Shown: positions 38,501 to 48,368, counted from the stretch's first letter. The stretch is DNA of 64,000 bases from Yamagishiella unicocca (GCA_003116995.1 BDSL01000012.1:1291001-1355000), one strand, 5' to 3'. Translations and numbers: made by a program. The notes: generated by a model not told the origin, from the letters alone.

Positions 38501-39043
38501 TGCCCAAAGCCTGCACCGCTGCCGGTCTTTTGGCACGGTGCTGACGACCCATGGGTTGCCACACAGCGCTAGCTCCGCGAGCATCCAGCCATTACATTTT
38601 CCTTAGCCCATTACATTTAATAAAGAATCAATTTAATGGGCGCAAGTCTACTGGCGGCGGCGTCAAAAACTGGAGGATCAGCAGCCAAATGGCCGGTGAC
38701 ATCGTCCGCCGCCACATTTTTGCCCACGTATAGGAAAATGTTTGTTACGTTGTGTAGTGTAAAAATCTATAAGAATAGAGTATATGTAGTACACCAATTC
38801 GCAAACCGTGTTGATTTTGTGCAAAAATACGCATGTGAACACCAATTCGGAAAAGGCCCCGAATTGTCGAGAACCCGAATTACCACATGTGAACTGGCCC
38901 TAACTCAGAACTTGGCTTGGTATTTACGCTAATTTACGCTAATTTACGCACAAATTGCGCGGCCTTCGGCCGCGCAAGTTCCCCATCCCCCATCTCAGCC
39001 TTTTAACCGCCTCTGGATCACCCCATAATTTGCGCAATTTGCC

Positions 39044-39379
39044 TGTGCAAGTACAAAGGAGGTAGGATGGGAGGATGCGCAAAGTGCTTGAAGTGTTATG
39101 ATGACCAGGACTGCCATGGCGGCAAACTCATCGAAACTCAGTACTGTAGCCGCGAGTAGCCCGACAGGCTGGCCTGACTGACCTGGTTTACATCCATCGC
39201 ATTGCGAGCCGATCTCTTCCGAAATGTCATTACCGTAATTGATGACGACAACAGTATCGCAGGAGAATCTTCAAAACGTATGGCTCGAAAACTGTGTGCT
39301 GGTTAGAGCTCATCAATATTAGTGGCGCGCTCCTTTTCTGAACCTGCATCAGATAGGATCATGTAGCGGGTACTTAAAC
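39044..39379. other. Spacer between the tandem array and the mobile element
   Basis: 336 bp with no recognised gene. Its last bases (AAC, 39,377-39,379) match the first three bases after the element's right end (48,369-48,371). Confidence 0.6.
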
Positions 39380-39407
39380 CCCTATGGCAGCCAAATCGTC
39401 GTAAAGG
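39380..39407 (+). repeat. Left terminal inverted repeat
   Basis: 28 bp starting CCCTATGGCAGCCAAATC; exact reverse complement at 48341-48368. Confidence 0.95.
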
Positions 39408-39566
39408 CCTCGTAAAAGCCTTACGAGCCTTCATAAGAGCCCTCGTAAGAGCCCTCATAATCGTTTACGAGCTGTCATTATGACGGTTCCTAAGTTCGTT
39501 ACCGCATAAGAAGGCCCTACGACTCTTACGAGCCTTTTAAGACGAGACCTTTAAATGCGTCGTAAC
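39402..39566. repeat. Left subterminal CGTAA/TTACGAG-rich zone
   Basis: Many short inverted and direct motifs of the form CTCGTAAG, CTTACGAG and GTCGTAA. It matches in style, and partly in sequence in inverted orientation, the zone at 48,113-48,340, so the TIR similarity extends imperfectly inward. Confidence 0.7.
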
Positions 39567-39865
39567 CTCTTACGACTTGTTTTAGTGGGGTAAGCACCGT
39601 GCAGGCTCGCCAACTTCGGCGCATTTACACCGTTCAGTGCATCGCAGAGGCTTCATCCACCTAGAACCTTTTGTAACTCACAATTATGGACTGATTTGAG
39701 TTTACAATCTGCGCTCAGTATGTCTGAGCACGCTCGAAGCTCAGAGACCGGCCCGGTGTCCCGTACGTCTAGCTACCTACATACATACGTGAATACCTCT
39801 CTTAGTGTTTCATCACTGTCTCGTATCAATTGCTGCCGTTCTAACCTATTCGTTATCCCAGAAAC

Positions 39866-41425
39866 GATGCTACCCCACGACTAGGGAGTTGCGTGGAAAC
39901 TCAGCCAGCGCTGCAGCGGGGTCGGAGACCGGCCCGGTCTCGGATCAATTAATACCGTTTTTATCCACACTGGCTCCTGGAAACGATGCAAACCCACGAA
40001 GAGGCAGCTGCACGCAAACCCAGCGCTGCGGGGTCGGAGACCGGCCCGGTCTGGGATCGATTGCTACCTTCTAATCAACACTGTCTCCCGGAAACGATGC
40101 AAACCCACGAAGAGGCAGCTGCACGCAAACCCAGCGCTGCGGGGTCGGAGACCGGCCCGGTCTCGGATCGATTGCTACCGTTCTAATCAACACTGTCTCC
40201 CGGAAACGATGCAAACCCACGAAGAGGCAGCTGCACGCAAACCCAGCGCTGCGGGGTCGGAGACCGGCCCGGTCTCGGATCAATTAATACCGTTTTTATC
40301 CACACTGGCTCCTGGAAACGATGCAAACCCACGAAGAGGCAGCTGCACGCAAACCCAGCGCTGCGGGGTCGGAGACCGGCCCGGTCTGGGATCGATTGCT
40401 ACCGTTCTAATCAACACTGTCTCCCGGAAACGATGCAAACCCACGAAGAGGCAGCTGCACGCAAACCCAGCGCTGCGGGGTCGGAGACCGGCCCGGTCTG
40501 GGATCGATTGCTACCGTTCTAATCAACACTGTCTCCCGGAAACGATGCAAACCCACGAAGAGGCAGCTGCACGCAAACCCAGAGCTGCGGGGTCGGAGAC
40601 CGGCCCGGTCTCGGATCAATTAATACCGTTTTTATCCACACTGGCTCCTGGAAACGATGCAAACCCACGAAGAGGCAGCTGCACGCAAACCCAGCGCTGC
40701 GGGGTCGGAGACCGGCCCGGTCTCGGATCAATTAATACCGTTTTTATCCACACTGGCTCCTGGAAACGATGCAAACCCACGAAGAGGCAGCTGCACGCAA
40801 ACCCAGCGCTGCGGGGTCGGAGACCGGCCCGGTCTGGGATCGATTGCTACCGTTCTAATCAACACTGTCTCCCGGAAACGATGCAAACCCACGAAGAGGC
40901 AGCTGCACGCAAACCCAGCGCTGCGGGGTCGGAGACCGGCCCGGTCTGGGATCGATTGCTACCGTTCTAATCAACACTGTCTCCCGGAAACGATGCAAAC
41001 CCACGAAGAGGCAGCTGCACGCAAACCCAGCGCTAGCTGTGGGGTCGGAGACCGGCCCGGTCTCGGATCAATTAATACCGTTTTTATCCACACTGGCTCC
41101 TGGAAACGATGCAAACCCACGAAGAGGCAGCTGCACGCAAACCCAGCGCTGCGGGGTCGGAGACCGGCCCGGTCTGGGATCGATTGCTACCGTTCTAATC
41201 AACACTGTCTCCCGGAAACGATGCAAACCCACGAAGAGGCAGCTGCACGCAAACCCAGCGCTGCGGGGTCGGAGACCGGCCCGGTCTGGGATCGATTGCT
41301 ACCGTTCTAATCAACACTGTCTCCCGGAAACGATGCAAACCCACGAAGAGGCAGCTGCACGCAAACCCAGCGCTAGCTGTGGGGTCGGAGACCGGCCCGG
41401 TCTGGGATCAATTGCGTGGAAACCC
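39866..41425. repeat. Left tandem array of 112-bp units (about 13 plus a degenerate first copy)
   Basis: Each unit runs GATGCAAACCCACGAAGAGG ... GGGGTCGGAGACCGGCCCGGTCT..., then one of two tails. Tail A reads CGGATCAATTAATACCG...CTCCTGG and tail B reads GGGATCGATTGCTACCG...CTCCCGG. The order is A-B-B, A-B-B, A, A-B-B, A-B-B, a higher-order repeat of about 336 bp. The first copy at 39,866 is diverged. Long ORFs through the array are a by-product of unit length. Confidence 0.93.
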
Positions 41426-41622
41426 AGCGCCAAACTACGCCATCCAGGGAGGCGTTGGGCAACCCTCCAGATGTTGCAAGGTATGCCAGTGACGAGCAAG
41501 GGCCACCAACCATCCACCCTTCTTAGGGTGCCGTAGGACTACGCATGACCATGGCACAATGGCTTCAGTAGAGAACCAAGGCCCGTCAGGATGGCTTACT
41601 GGACGCAATTGCATGACAGGCC

Positions 41623-42622
41623 CTAGCGGATCAGCACCAAGCACAGGCGGGGCCGTATGTCCCGCTCGTGACGGTGGGGATCCAAGTAATGGCCAAGCGT
41701 GGCGGCGCTCCGCAACTGCCCAAAAGCCAGCAAGGCGGGAACCCCTTCACCCGACGCCTCCGAGGCCTGCAAGGCGCCCCGGCGGAAACTGTGGACGGTT
41801 TCCCCCTCATAGAGCCCCGCCCCCTGCAGGTGCAGGCGGACCCGGGCCGCCAGGCTCGCGCTGCGTAGCGCGGTCTCCTTGAAGCCCTGTTGATCCGGGG
41901 CCAGGGGCCGGAACAACAGGTCCCGGACGGTGCTCCCCGCCGGGGCGTCGGGCTGGCCACAGCACCACAGGTAGTAGGCCAGGTTCCGCGGAAGGCAGAA
42001 CGCTGGCTCCGCCGGGTTGGGAACCAGCTCCACGAACGGGGCGCGCGCCAGCTTATGAGCCTTGGTGCCTCGCTGTCGGAAACACAGGGAGGGGGCCAGA
42101 GAGGGACCCCACTCCCAGGGTGGCGGCAACGGGAAGCCCGGGTACGGCCGGCGGTGAGGTTGTGCAGGGTCTACGAAGTCCCCAAGCCCGAGTTTGCCCA
42201 CGTCGTGCCCTCGCACCGCCGTTTGCCGCAGCAACAGCATGCACAGGTGATCCCTCAACAGCAGTAGCCGCTCCAGCGAGGGGGCGGCTGGCCTGCACCA
42301 TTAAGCCCCACAGGTACGCCACGAGTGCGCGGTAGCTATTGAAAGTACGTGGAAGGTATAAGGCTGCACGCTGGTGGTCCGCGCTTGCGTCGGTACTTGA
42401 CATATTCTGAAAAATACTAGTAAGCATTCGCGTAACAGCGGTCTCTGCTGTAGCACCTGGGCTTGCATCCCGTTGGGCTAATGCTTGTAGACAAACCTTG
42501 ATGACTATGTCATGGACGGTGTGATCGTCACTTGGTAGGCCATTGACACGGACCTTCTCGAACCTTCGGCTTGGTTCCCCCCCGTCAGCTCCTGGCAGGA
42601 CTTTTGCACATTGACATATTAC
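41623..42622 (-). CDS. Tyrosine recombinase (site-specific integrase) with one frame break
   Basis: A minus-strand reading frame, open from 42,622 (no clear ATG; an acceptor may lie just upstream) to the stop at 41,623, about 330 codons. The N-terminal part (EPSRRFEKVRVNGLPSDDH, then FNSYRALVAYLWGLMVQA) looks like a core-binding domain. The catalytic part has the conserved Arg in LLLRQTAVRGHDVGKL, a hairpin lysine region (GTKAHKLARAPFVEL), the HxxR box VHSFRRGA and the nucleophile in TLGHYLDP. This is the R-K-HxxR-Y signature of the phage-integrase/Crypton/DIRS superfamily. The frame shifts by one base in the G5 run at 42,280-42,284 (C5 on the coding strand); removing one C joins both halves. 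It is the likely mobilising enzyme of the element, divergently oriented from the plus-strand cargo. Confidence 0.75.
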
Positions 42623-43302
42623 TTAGTGGTCACGCTGGACGGACCGTGCTGTCATTGGTGAGGGCACCCGTCTTCTACTTTGTTTTATGCTATTTCGGTA
42701 AATTAGGTTTTCAGCTTGGTAAGGCACTGCCTTATGCGGTCGGTTGGCTGCTCCGTGACATGCTCCGTTCTCTGCTGGGTTTGGAAGCTTCCGTTAGGTG
42801 CTGCCTTATGCGGTCGGTAATCGGGTCCGTACCGTGCTACGTTGGCCCGGTCCGTTCCTGGTCCGTTCATAACGAACTGTAAAACGTAGCAAGCGATCCT
42901 CTCCGTTCCCGGCTCGGTTTAGGTCCGTGTCATTCGGGGTTACTTCTAAATGCAATGTACCGATAACCGAATAACTGATTCATTTATTGCGTCATGTAGT
43001 CCAAGGGCAACACCTCAAGCACTCTGGGAATGGGCTGGTCCGTTTCCTCTCTGTTTCAGGCTCGGTTTAGGTCCGTTTTCTCAGTCCGTTTTGGTAGTTT
43101 TTGCTATCTGTTATGCATTCCGTTTCCTGGTCCGTATGGGCCAAAAACCTAGCCCTGTTCGCCATTCTCCCGCTTGCCATTCTCCCATCGGCGGCCAACC
43201 TCGCTACGTCCGGTGTGCTTCAGCAGCGTCAGTTTCGCGGCTCAGTAGGGTACCCCCTGTTCCATAACATCTCACGTTCATTCGGTTTAAAGTTCCAGTT
43301 GA
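42623..43302. other. Divergent-promoter-like interior region of the element
   Basis: No ORF supported. It contains imperfect duplications (TGCCTTATGCGGTCGGT at about 42,728 and 42,802; several GGTCCGTT blocks). It lies between the recombinase reading leftward and the zinc-finger-block gene reading rightward, so promoters for both are expected here. Confidence 0.4.
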
Positions 43303-44259
43303 GCCGATTGTGGTCACTATGTCCCTCCTCAGCATCTTCGTACACATCACTCATTGCTAGCTGAGGTGCCAACCCCGTGGAAGCAAGCAGCGGCACTGGT
43401 GATGCCGGTTTCCTCCCAGGGTATACCCCACGTTCTACCTGGGATAGAGGAAGTGGGGTCCATGCTCACCGCACGGTTGGGGTAGCGGTTGGGCGGGGGG
43501 GAGCCGCTGGCGCTGCGGGATATGACTGTTCGGGTTGGGACGGCTGTGCAACTGGTCGAGTTCGCGGACGCCCGGCGGGCCGCGCATGAGAAATTTGTGC
43601 GCGAAGCGCTTGGGGGTACCGGGCCAGTCCTGCCAGCGGTCCTGAATGCCTTGCAGCAAGTGTTCCGGCGGCTCTGGTCTGGCATGAAGTGGGAGCCGGC
43701 CTATAAGGAGGGATGGTGGCGGTTGGCTGTGGATGGGATCCCCCTCCTCGGGAACTCTCATATGCGGACGGCAGCAGCAGCCCCCTGTGGGTGCGGTGTG
43801 CCGGCTGGAGAGTCTCCAGGGGCGGGTACCCCCCGCTTACACCACTTTTGGTTCTGCCCTGTGGCTCAAGCAGTGATTGCCCAACTCGAGACCCAGCGTG
43901 GTGCAGGGGTGACACGGGCACAAGTTTGGTTGGTGCAAGCACCTACCGGGGTACAGTCCTGCGTCTGGGATGTAGTAGTCCTGGCGGCTATTACTGCCAT
44001 GGAGGTGGGGCGCCGGTTTATGGCCGCGGCCTTGACAAGGGCGGGGGCTGGTGGTCCCCCTCTTACTCCGGGTAGTGGTCTTCTGGATCGTGCCGTTCGC
44101 CATGGGGTGGTGGAGTTTTGGGCCCTGCTGAGGGGCTTTGCTGCGCTGGGGCTTCCCCAGAAAGGCTGGGATGCAGTGGGGCCTCGGCATCCTTTCTTGC
44201 GGGTTGTCGCCAATCGCCTTGTGTGCGGGGGACCGGCTGAGGTACTGGTGGATTCCTGA
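43303..44259 (+). pseudogene. Protein with zf-RVT-like Cys/His block, interrupted by in-frame TAG
   Basis: One frame stays open from about 43,303 to the stop at 44,257-44,259 except for a TAG at 43,483-43,485. Both sides read as one protein: AEVPTPWKQAAALVMPVSSQ ... VGSMLTARLG before the stop, and RLGGGEPLALRDMTVRVGTA after it. The body has WWRLAVDGIPLLGNS, then CGCG and HHFWFCPVAQAVIAQLE. This is the layout of the zinc-binding C-terminal domain of non-LTR reverse transcriptases (WRL..GIP...CxCG...HxFxxCPVA), but no polymerase motifs precede it. It may be an element-specific DNA- or RNA-binding protein. The TAG may be a disabling mutation, a sequence error, or lie in an unrecognised intron. 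Confidence 0.6.
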
Positions 44260-44467
44260 TCGGCTCGGGTTGTCTTGGGGAGCGGGGTTTCCCGTGCTTC
44301 ATACTTTCTGGCTATATAGGCGTGTTGAGCCCTGCTAGGGGTCCGTGCCTTATGGGATGAGAGGTGGCTGGTTCTGATGTTTGCATCGCTGCGGCGCTTC
44401 ACTGGTTCGTCGGATGCTGGGATGTTAGGTTGGTTGGTGGCCAGTTCCTGATAGGGGAGCCTCTAGT

Positions 44468-44641
44468 GCAAATTCCCCCTGGGGTGCTGGCTGCTGCTCT
44501 GTATGCCTACGGCCTGTCAATTTGGTGTTCTGGTGGTTTGCCTTTGTTTCGGTGCATGTCGGTTTTTGTTTCCTCCGTCTTGTTCAGTGTCAGGCGGTGC
44601 GCCCGATGGTTCTACCTCTTGGTCTGGAACCCACTGTAACC
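44468..44641 (+). repeat. Second copy of the dispersed ~170-bp repeat
   Basis: Matches 2,335-2,500 along most of its length and ends TGGTCTGGAACCCACTGTAAC, a tail also found at 50,330-50,385 and, diverged, at 50,985-51,036. It is probably a retroposon 3' end nested in the element. Confidence 0.6.
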
Positions 44642-44642
44642 G

Positions 44643-45101
44643 TTACAACTCAACAACATCACCCTCTGCAAAATCCTCTTCCGCGTCCTCATATACAGCC
44701 CAGTCTTCGGCCATTTCTTCTGAAGAGGGAGAATCTTCTTCAGCAGATGACAGCTGCTGGTAATCAGGGATATTGAAGTTTGGCGCTGTACTATCAACAG
44801 GGCTTCCACCATGGCCAGGGTCGCCAGTACCATTACGTGTTGGGGTCGGGGTGTAATCGTTGAACGGCTGTCTGGTGCACTGAGTTACGTCACCAGAACT
44901 ACCGCCACATGCAGAGTTTCCCATGCGAGTAGGCGGGGTATCGGCGTTGAACGGAGTGGGGACAAATCGACGACGTATCGGTAAGCTGGCTCGAAGAGGT
45001 GAGTCGAAGGCGATGGCAGGTGCTGTGTGCTGCCTTGCGACATCTTGCAGGAGCTGGCTCGCATACCTAGGACGCATACCTAGGCGGGATGATAGGTACA
45101 C
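44643..45101 (-). CDS. Acidic-tailed hypothetical protein, probably an exon
   Basis: The open frame starts after a TGA (first codon GTG at 45,101; first ATG at 45,077). It begins with a basic stretch (RLGMRPRYASQLLQDVARQH, later LPIRRRFVPTPF), passes a Gly/Asn/Thr-rich middle, and ends in a strongly acidic tail (SAEEDSPSSEEMAEDWAVYE, EDFAEGD). The composition is coherent and unlike chance ORFs nearby. No family is recognised. It lies inside the mobile element, convergent with the gene at 43,303. Confidence 0.4.
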   Translation of the reverse strand: MYLSSRLGMRPRYASQLLQDVARQHTAPAIAFDSPLRASLPIRRRFVPTPFNADTPPTRMGNSACGGSSGDVTQCTRQPFNDYTPTPTRNGTGDPGHGGSPVDSTAPNFNIPDYQQLSSAEEDSPSSEEMAEDWAVYEDAEEDFAEGDVVEL

Positions 45102-45422
45102 GTGTTCGTGTCAAACCCTCGTTGTCAGGCTCGCTCTCTAGGGCGCGGATTCCATCGTTCTGCATTTCACCATTATCCAAAACGAAGAGGACAAGGAGAG
45201 GTATGGCAATCGTTCGACACCACACGCACTGCTCGAGCCGAATGGCGGCCGCGAGTTGCGGTAAGCATTATGCACTCTGTCTGCTGTGCATTACATTAAC
45301 CCTTTTAGGACGGCAGTATTCCCTTTCACCTAAGGCCTGTTGTAGAAAGGCGGCGCCCGGAACACTGCTACCGTACGCATTGTGTTGTACGGCGGCCGCG
45401 GCGAATTCACCTTCGCGCGTGT

Positions 45423-45731
45423 ATGCCTCGGAAGCATCACACGGCGCTGATGCGTTTTCGTCTCGGCTGTTGGGATCTCGACGTAAGTCGTTTTGCACGT
45501 CGGCCGCGTGAGCCACGCGTTGAGAGAACGTGCCGAGTGTGCCGCGGGGATATGGTAGAAGACGAGTTTCATGTTCTTATGGAGTGTCCCGTGTATGAGC
45601 CCCTCAGACGAGCTGTAGATTTTCCTACTGGACAGGATATGCAAGTGGTGATGACTACGTGGGATCAGGTGAAACTAGGCAACCTTTTGGCTCAGATACA
45701 GAGGGCGCGGACAGAGTCATTAAGGGAATAA
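45423..45731 (+). pseudogene. C-terminal fragment of a non-LTR retrotransposon ORF2
   Basis: Reads ALMRFRLGCWDLDVSRFARR, then TCRVCRGDMVEDEFHVLMEC PVYEPLRRAV (split for length) and a stop at 45,729-45,731. The motif LMRFRLG...C..C....EDE.H.L.ECP.Y...R is the zinc-knuckle end of L1/RTE-type reverse transcriptases. No polymerase domain precedes it, so this is a truncated relic nested in the TIR element. Confidence 0.7.
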
Positions 45732-46033
45732 TCCCGATTTTCTAGTATTAGTTCTAGAAGTGCGCCCTTTGACGGACGTCCGTTATGGGGGGACGCATGC
45801 TACTGGCGCGAGCCAGTACGACATGTAATAAATCGTAATCCTAATTTACAATTCACCAAACCATTCACTCGTAGACTTTCCCTAACAACGAACTACTAAC
45901 TACACTAAGACAATGTCCTGAATTATATGCAATTTGTATACAGCAGCGGTTGCGGGCATAGATCACTTTTGAAATTTTGGCGGGGAAAAAATGTACCGGT
46001 CAGATAACGTTTCATCACACGAATAATTATCAG

Positions 46034-47584
46034 ATGGAGGAGAAGACGATAGGAGAGCGCGAAGTGCTGGTGCGGCGGGGACAAGTTACGATCAGCCACG
46101 TGAGCGAACATACGGAGCTGCTGGCCGAGGCCTCGACGGCCGAGGCGCAGGAGCTGACTGGCACAGAGGTCCTATCCATGCGCAAAATGGATACGCACCG
46201 CCTGAAGGTCGTATGGGGTCAGCGCCTACCTACAACGGAAAGAGTGACATCGAAAGTTTCCTTCAACTGCGGGGCGTGTCTGGCACTATCCTAAGCGCTC
46301 TAAGCGACCGCGCTAAGGCCGAGCTGGCATCGGTGTTAAGGACCAGTAGAGAGACTTTCGAGACTCTGACATCTGCGCTGACAAGCGAGATCGAAGCGTC
46401 TGACAGCAATCCGCGGGAGGCAGGGCTGTCCCTGCTGAAGGAGTACCACGTTCCACGAATGCAAGCAATCCAGTTACTGGATGCTATCGTCCCACCGAAC
46501 AGCAGACGCGAGGCGAAGAGGAAGAAGGAAAGCAGTGTCGGGTAAGCATACAGTAACTTAAGCAGTGAGTCTTTGCTTATGGAGTGCGGGTAGGTCCCCT
46601 ATGCCGTCCCATCCCCCTTCCCCATTGGCGCAACGAATCATGAAGGCTTCATGTCTTACAGGCGACGAAATGGCGTCACTTGTCAACGAGGCAGTTGTGG
46701 AACAGCTGCAGCAGCCGCAGCCACCATGTGAGTAATGAAGGAGACCTCTACCCAACATGATGACACGTGTCACATCTTTTATAGTTTTGAAAATGTAACG
46801 GTTGAAGTGAATGTGTTGCAAAAGGGGTCTCAGGTAATGTCCAACATGAGGACGTCGTAGGTGGCGGGATTACGGAGACCTCATCCATTCCCTACTATTA
46901 ACCGGTGGGCTTTTAATTTTTCGCAGGTGGGCTCGTGCCGCCGGGCTACAATGCCGATGCCACGGCTGGACAATTCGGCGCTTATGGAAATCCAGACGAC
47001 TATCCCGCAGACGATGATGATGCGGCACCTCTGTACGCACCGGAGTCGAGGACGTCGACGATGGTAAGATACCCTGCATGATAGGATGCATCATGAACAG
47101 TATTTGATATCACCATGTCCCTTATGTACACGACATTCAGGGGGGCGCCGCCAGCGCAGGCAGGTATGTCAAGTGGACTACGGGGCCCTTGCAGGCCTGA
47201 AAGTCCCCGCTAAAGGTGCGAATGTATTATGCATCCACGGCGTACTATTCCTTGCGAACTATACAACAAAATTTGCATTGTTACGGCAGGCGTTCCACTA
47301 GGCGGCAAAAAGGCAGCGGTGCCAAAGGCAGGAGGGAGCCAACTAGTTGCCGGTAAGAATCAAATTGTGGTATAAAACGGACACCCTTACATAAAAAAGG
47401 ACACACATAACACTACTGTGTGTATTCAGGTTCTGCTCCGTCAAATGGCGTACTACTTGCTGGTGGAGGCCGCAGTGGCAGCCATGGTGGACGTGGTGCT
47501 GGAGCAGCTCAGGGTGCCAATGCAGGTCGTCTGCCTGCTAGCCTTGTTGCTGCTAGGCGTCGGGCCGGTCATGGGCAGAGTTAG
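46034..47584 (+). CDS. Six-exon Gag-like/GR-rich protein gene of the element, with frame breaks at G-runs
   Basis: Exons about 46034-46541, 46662-46727, 46927-47063, 47141-47163, 47290-47352 and 47430-47584 (TAG). The first exon has a charged helical start (MEEKTIGEREVLVRRGQVTI), then SAPTYNGKSDIESFLQLRG, like the start of retro-element Gag proteins (YxGKxDIxxFL), and a basic end REAKRKKESS. Later exons read VNEAVVEQLQQPQPP, GLVPPGYNADATAGQFGAYG, acidic PDDYPADDDDAAPLY, and a Gly/Arg-rich tail GGGRSGSHGGRGAGAA. Splice sites are strong, but three positions need a one-base correction to stay in frame: the G4 run at 46,215, the G3 run at 46,540 and the G6 run at 47,140. Its last codons overlap the start of the right-hand tandem array. 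Role inferred only: nucleic-acid binding for the element. Confidence 0.6.
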
Positions 47585-48012
47585 ACCGAGCCGGTGAAGT
47601 GCAGCGAGAGGTATACCGGGCCGGTCGAGGGCCGCGAGACCGGGCCAGTTATGGGCAGAGTTAGGCCGGGCCGGTGAAGTGCAGCGAGAGGTAGACCGGG
47701 CCGGTCGAGGCCCGCGAGACCGGGCCGGTTATGGGCAGATAGAGTTAGACTGGGCCGGTGAAGTGCAGCGAGAGGTAGACCGGGCCGGTCGAGGGCCGCG
47801 AGACCGGGCCGGTTATGGGCAGATAGAGTTAGACCGGGCCGGTGAAGTGCAGCGAGAGGTAGACCGGGCCGGTCGAGGCCCGCGAGACCGGGCCGGTTAT
47901 GGGCAGATAGAGTTAGACCAAGCCGGTGAAGTGCAGCGAGAGGTAGACCGGGCCGGTCGAGATAGACCGGTGTACCCGCCAAGGGCTGCGATAGACCGGT
48001 CCGGTCTACCGC
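47583..48012. repeat. Right subterminal tandem array (about four ~108-114-bp units)
   Basis: Units carry GACCGGGCCGGTCGAGG, GAGACCGGGCCGGTTATGGG and GGTGAAGTGCAGCGAGAGG blocks. AGACCGGGCCGGTC is the reverse complement of the core in the left array, so the two arrays face each other across the element. Confidence 0.9.
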
Positions 48013-48112
48013 AGTGTTAGATGACGACAGGCCACCGTGTAACCGTGTAACGAATGAAATCTCTGATAATGGCATCCGCCTCAATGCGTCATAACACCAT
48101 TCATAATAGTGC

Positions 48113-48340
48113 TCGTAAGGGTCTTACGAGTCGTAAGTCGTAACTGTTTACGAGGCTTTTAGTTCTTTATAAGACGTTAGGTACGTTAACTACTTATACC
48201 GTCTTAAGCAGGGTTTAAAATCCTAAGTTCGTAACTGTTTACGAGGCTTTTAGTTCTTTATAAGACGTTAGGTACGTTAACTACTTAAACAGTCGTTGGA
48301 GTCGTAACACCCTCGTAACGTCGTTACGACTCCTAGGAGC
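48113..48340. repeat. Right subterminal CGTAA-rich zone with a ~62-bp direct duplication
   Basis: TTTACGAGGCTTTTAGTTC and the following GACGTTAGGTACGTTAACTA block occur twice (48,136-48,198 and 48,223-48,288). The zone is the counterpart of 39,402-39,566. Confidence 0.85.
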
Positions 48341-48368
48341 CCTTTACGACGATTTGGCTGCCATAGGG
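48341..48368 (-). repeat. Right terminal inverted repeat
   Basis: Exact reverse complement of 39380-39407; followed by AAC. Confidence 0.95.

Larger units (their letters stand above)
25040..39043. repeat. Tandem array: nine 1,556-bp head-to-tail units
   Basis: Units start at 25,040 + 1,556n (n = 0 to 8): 25040, 26596, 28152, 29708, 31264, 32820, 34376, 35932, 37488; the last ends exactly at 39,043, giving nine whole units and no remainder. Copies appear identical where compared, except one A/T position (unit 1: 26,184). Units 1-5 carry A and units 6-9 carry T. The left half (unit 1: 25,040-25,824) is shared with the single copy at 22,452; the right half is private to the array. Each unit holds two coding-like minus-strand blocks, a TATA motif with a short ORF, a 10-bp-stem hairpin, and a pair of 15-bp direct repeats. 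Confidence 0.97.
39380..48368. mobile_element. 8,989-bp TIR element with tyrosine recombinase and subterminal repeat arrays
   Basis: Both ends are a perfect 28-bp inverted repeat beginning CCCTATGGCAGCC (39380-39407 and 48341-48368), flanked by AAC on both sides, a possible 3-bp target duplication. Inside each end lies a CGTAA/TTACG-rich zone, then a tandem array (39,866-41,425 left; 47,583-48,012 right). The left array carries GACCGGCCCGGTCT and the right array its reverse complement, a symmetrical arrangement typical of transposase-binding subterminal repeats. Cargo: tyrosine recombinase (-), zinc-finger-block protein (+), a retroposon tail repeat, an acidic ORF (-), a LINE C-terminal fragment (+) and a multi-exon Gag-like gene (+). 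No DDE transposase or complete reverse transcriptase was recognised. Kangaroo/PAT-type retroelements of Volvox also carry a recombinase in reverse orientation, but lack long TIRs as far as I know. Several ORFs carry frame breaks. Confidence 0.85.

Noticed and set aside
40209..40970. 253-codon ORF MQTHEEAAARKPSAAG...
   Set aside because: It follows the 112-bp tandem array; frames rotate with the unit length and no non-repeat coding sequence is attached.
43303..45731. Complete LINE-type retrotransposon spanning both zinc-finger blocks
   Set aside because: No reverse-transcriptase or endonuclease motifs were found between or before them; the two blocks are of different subtypes and are separated by a minus-strand ORF.
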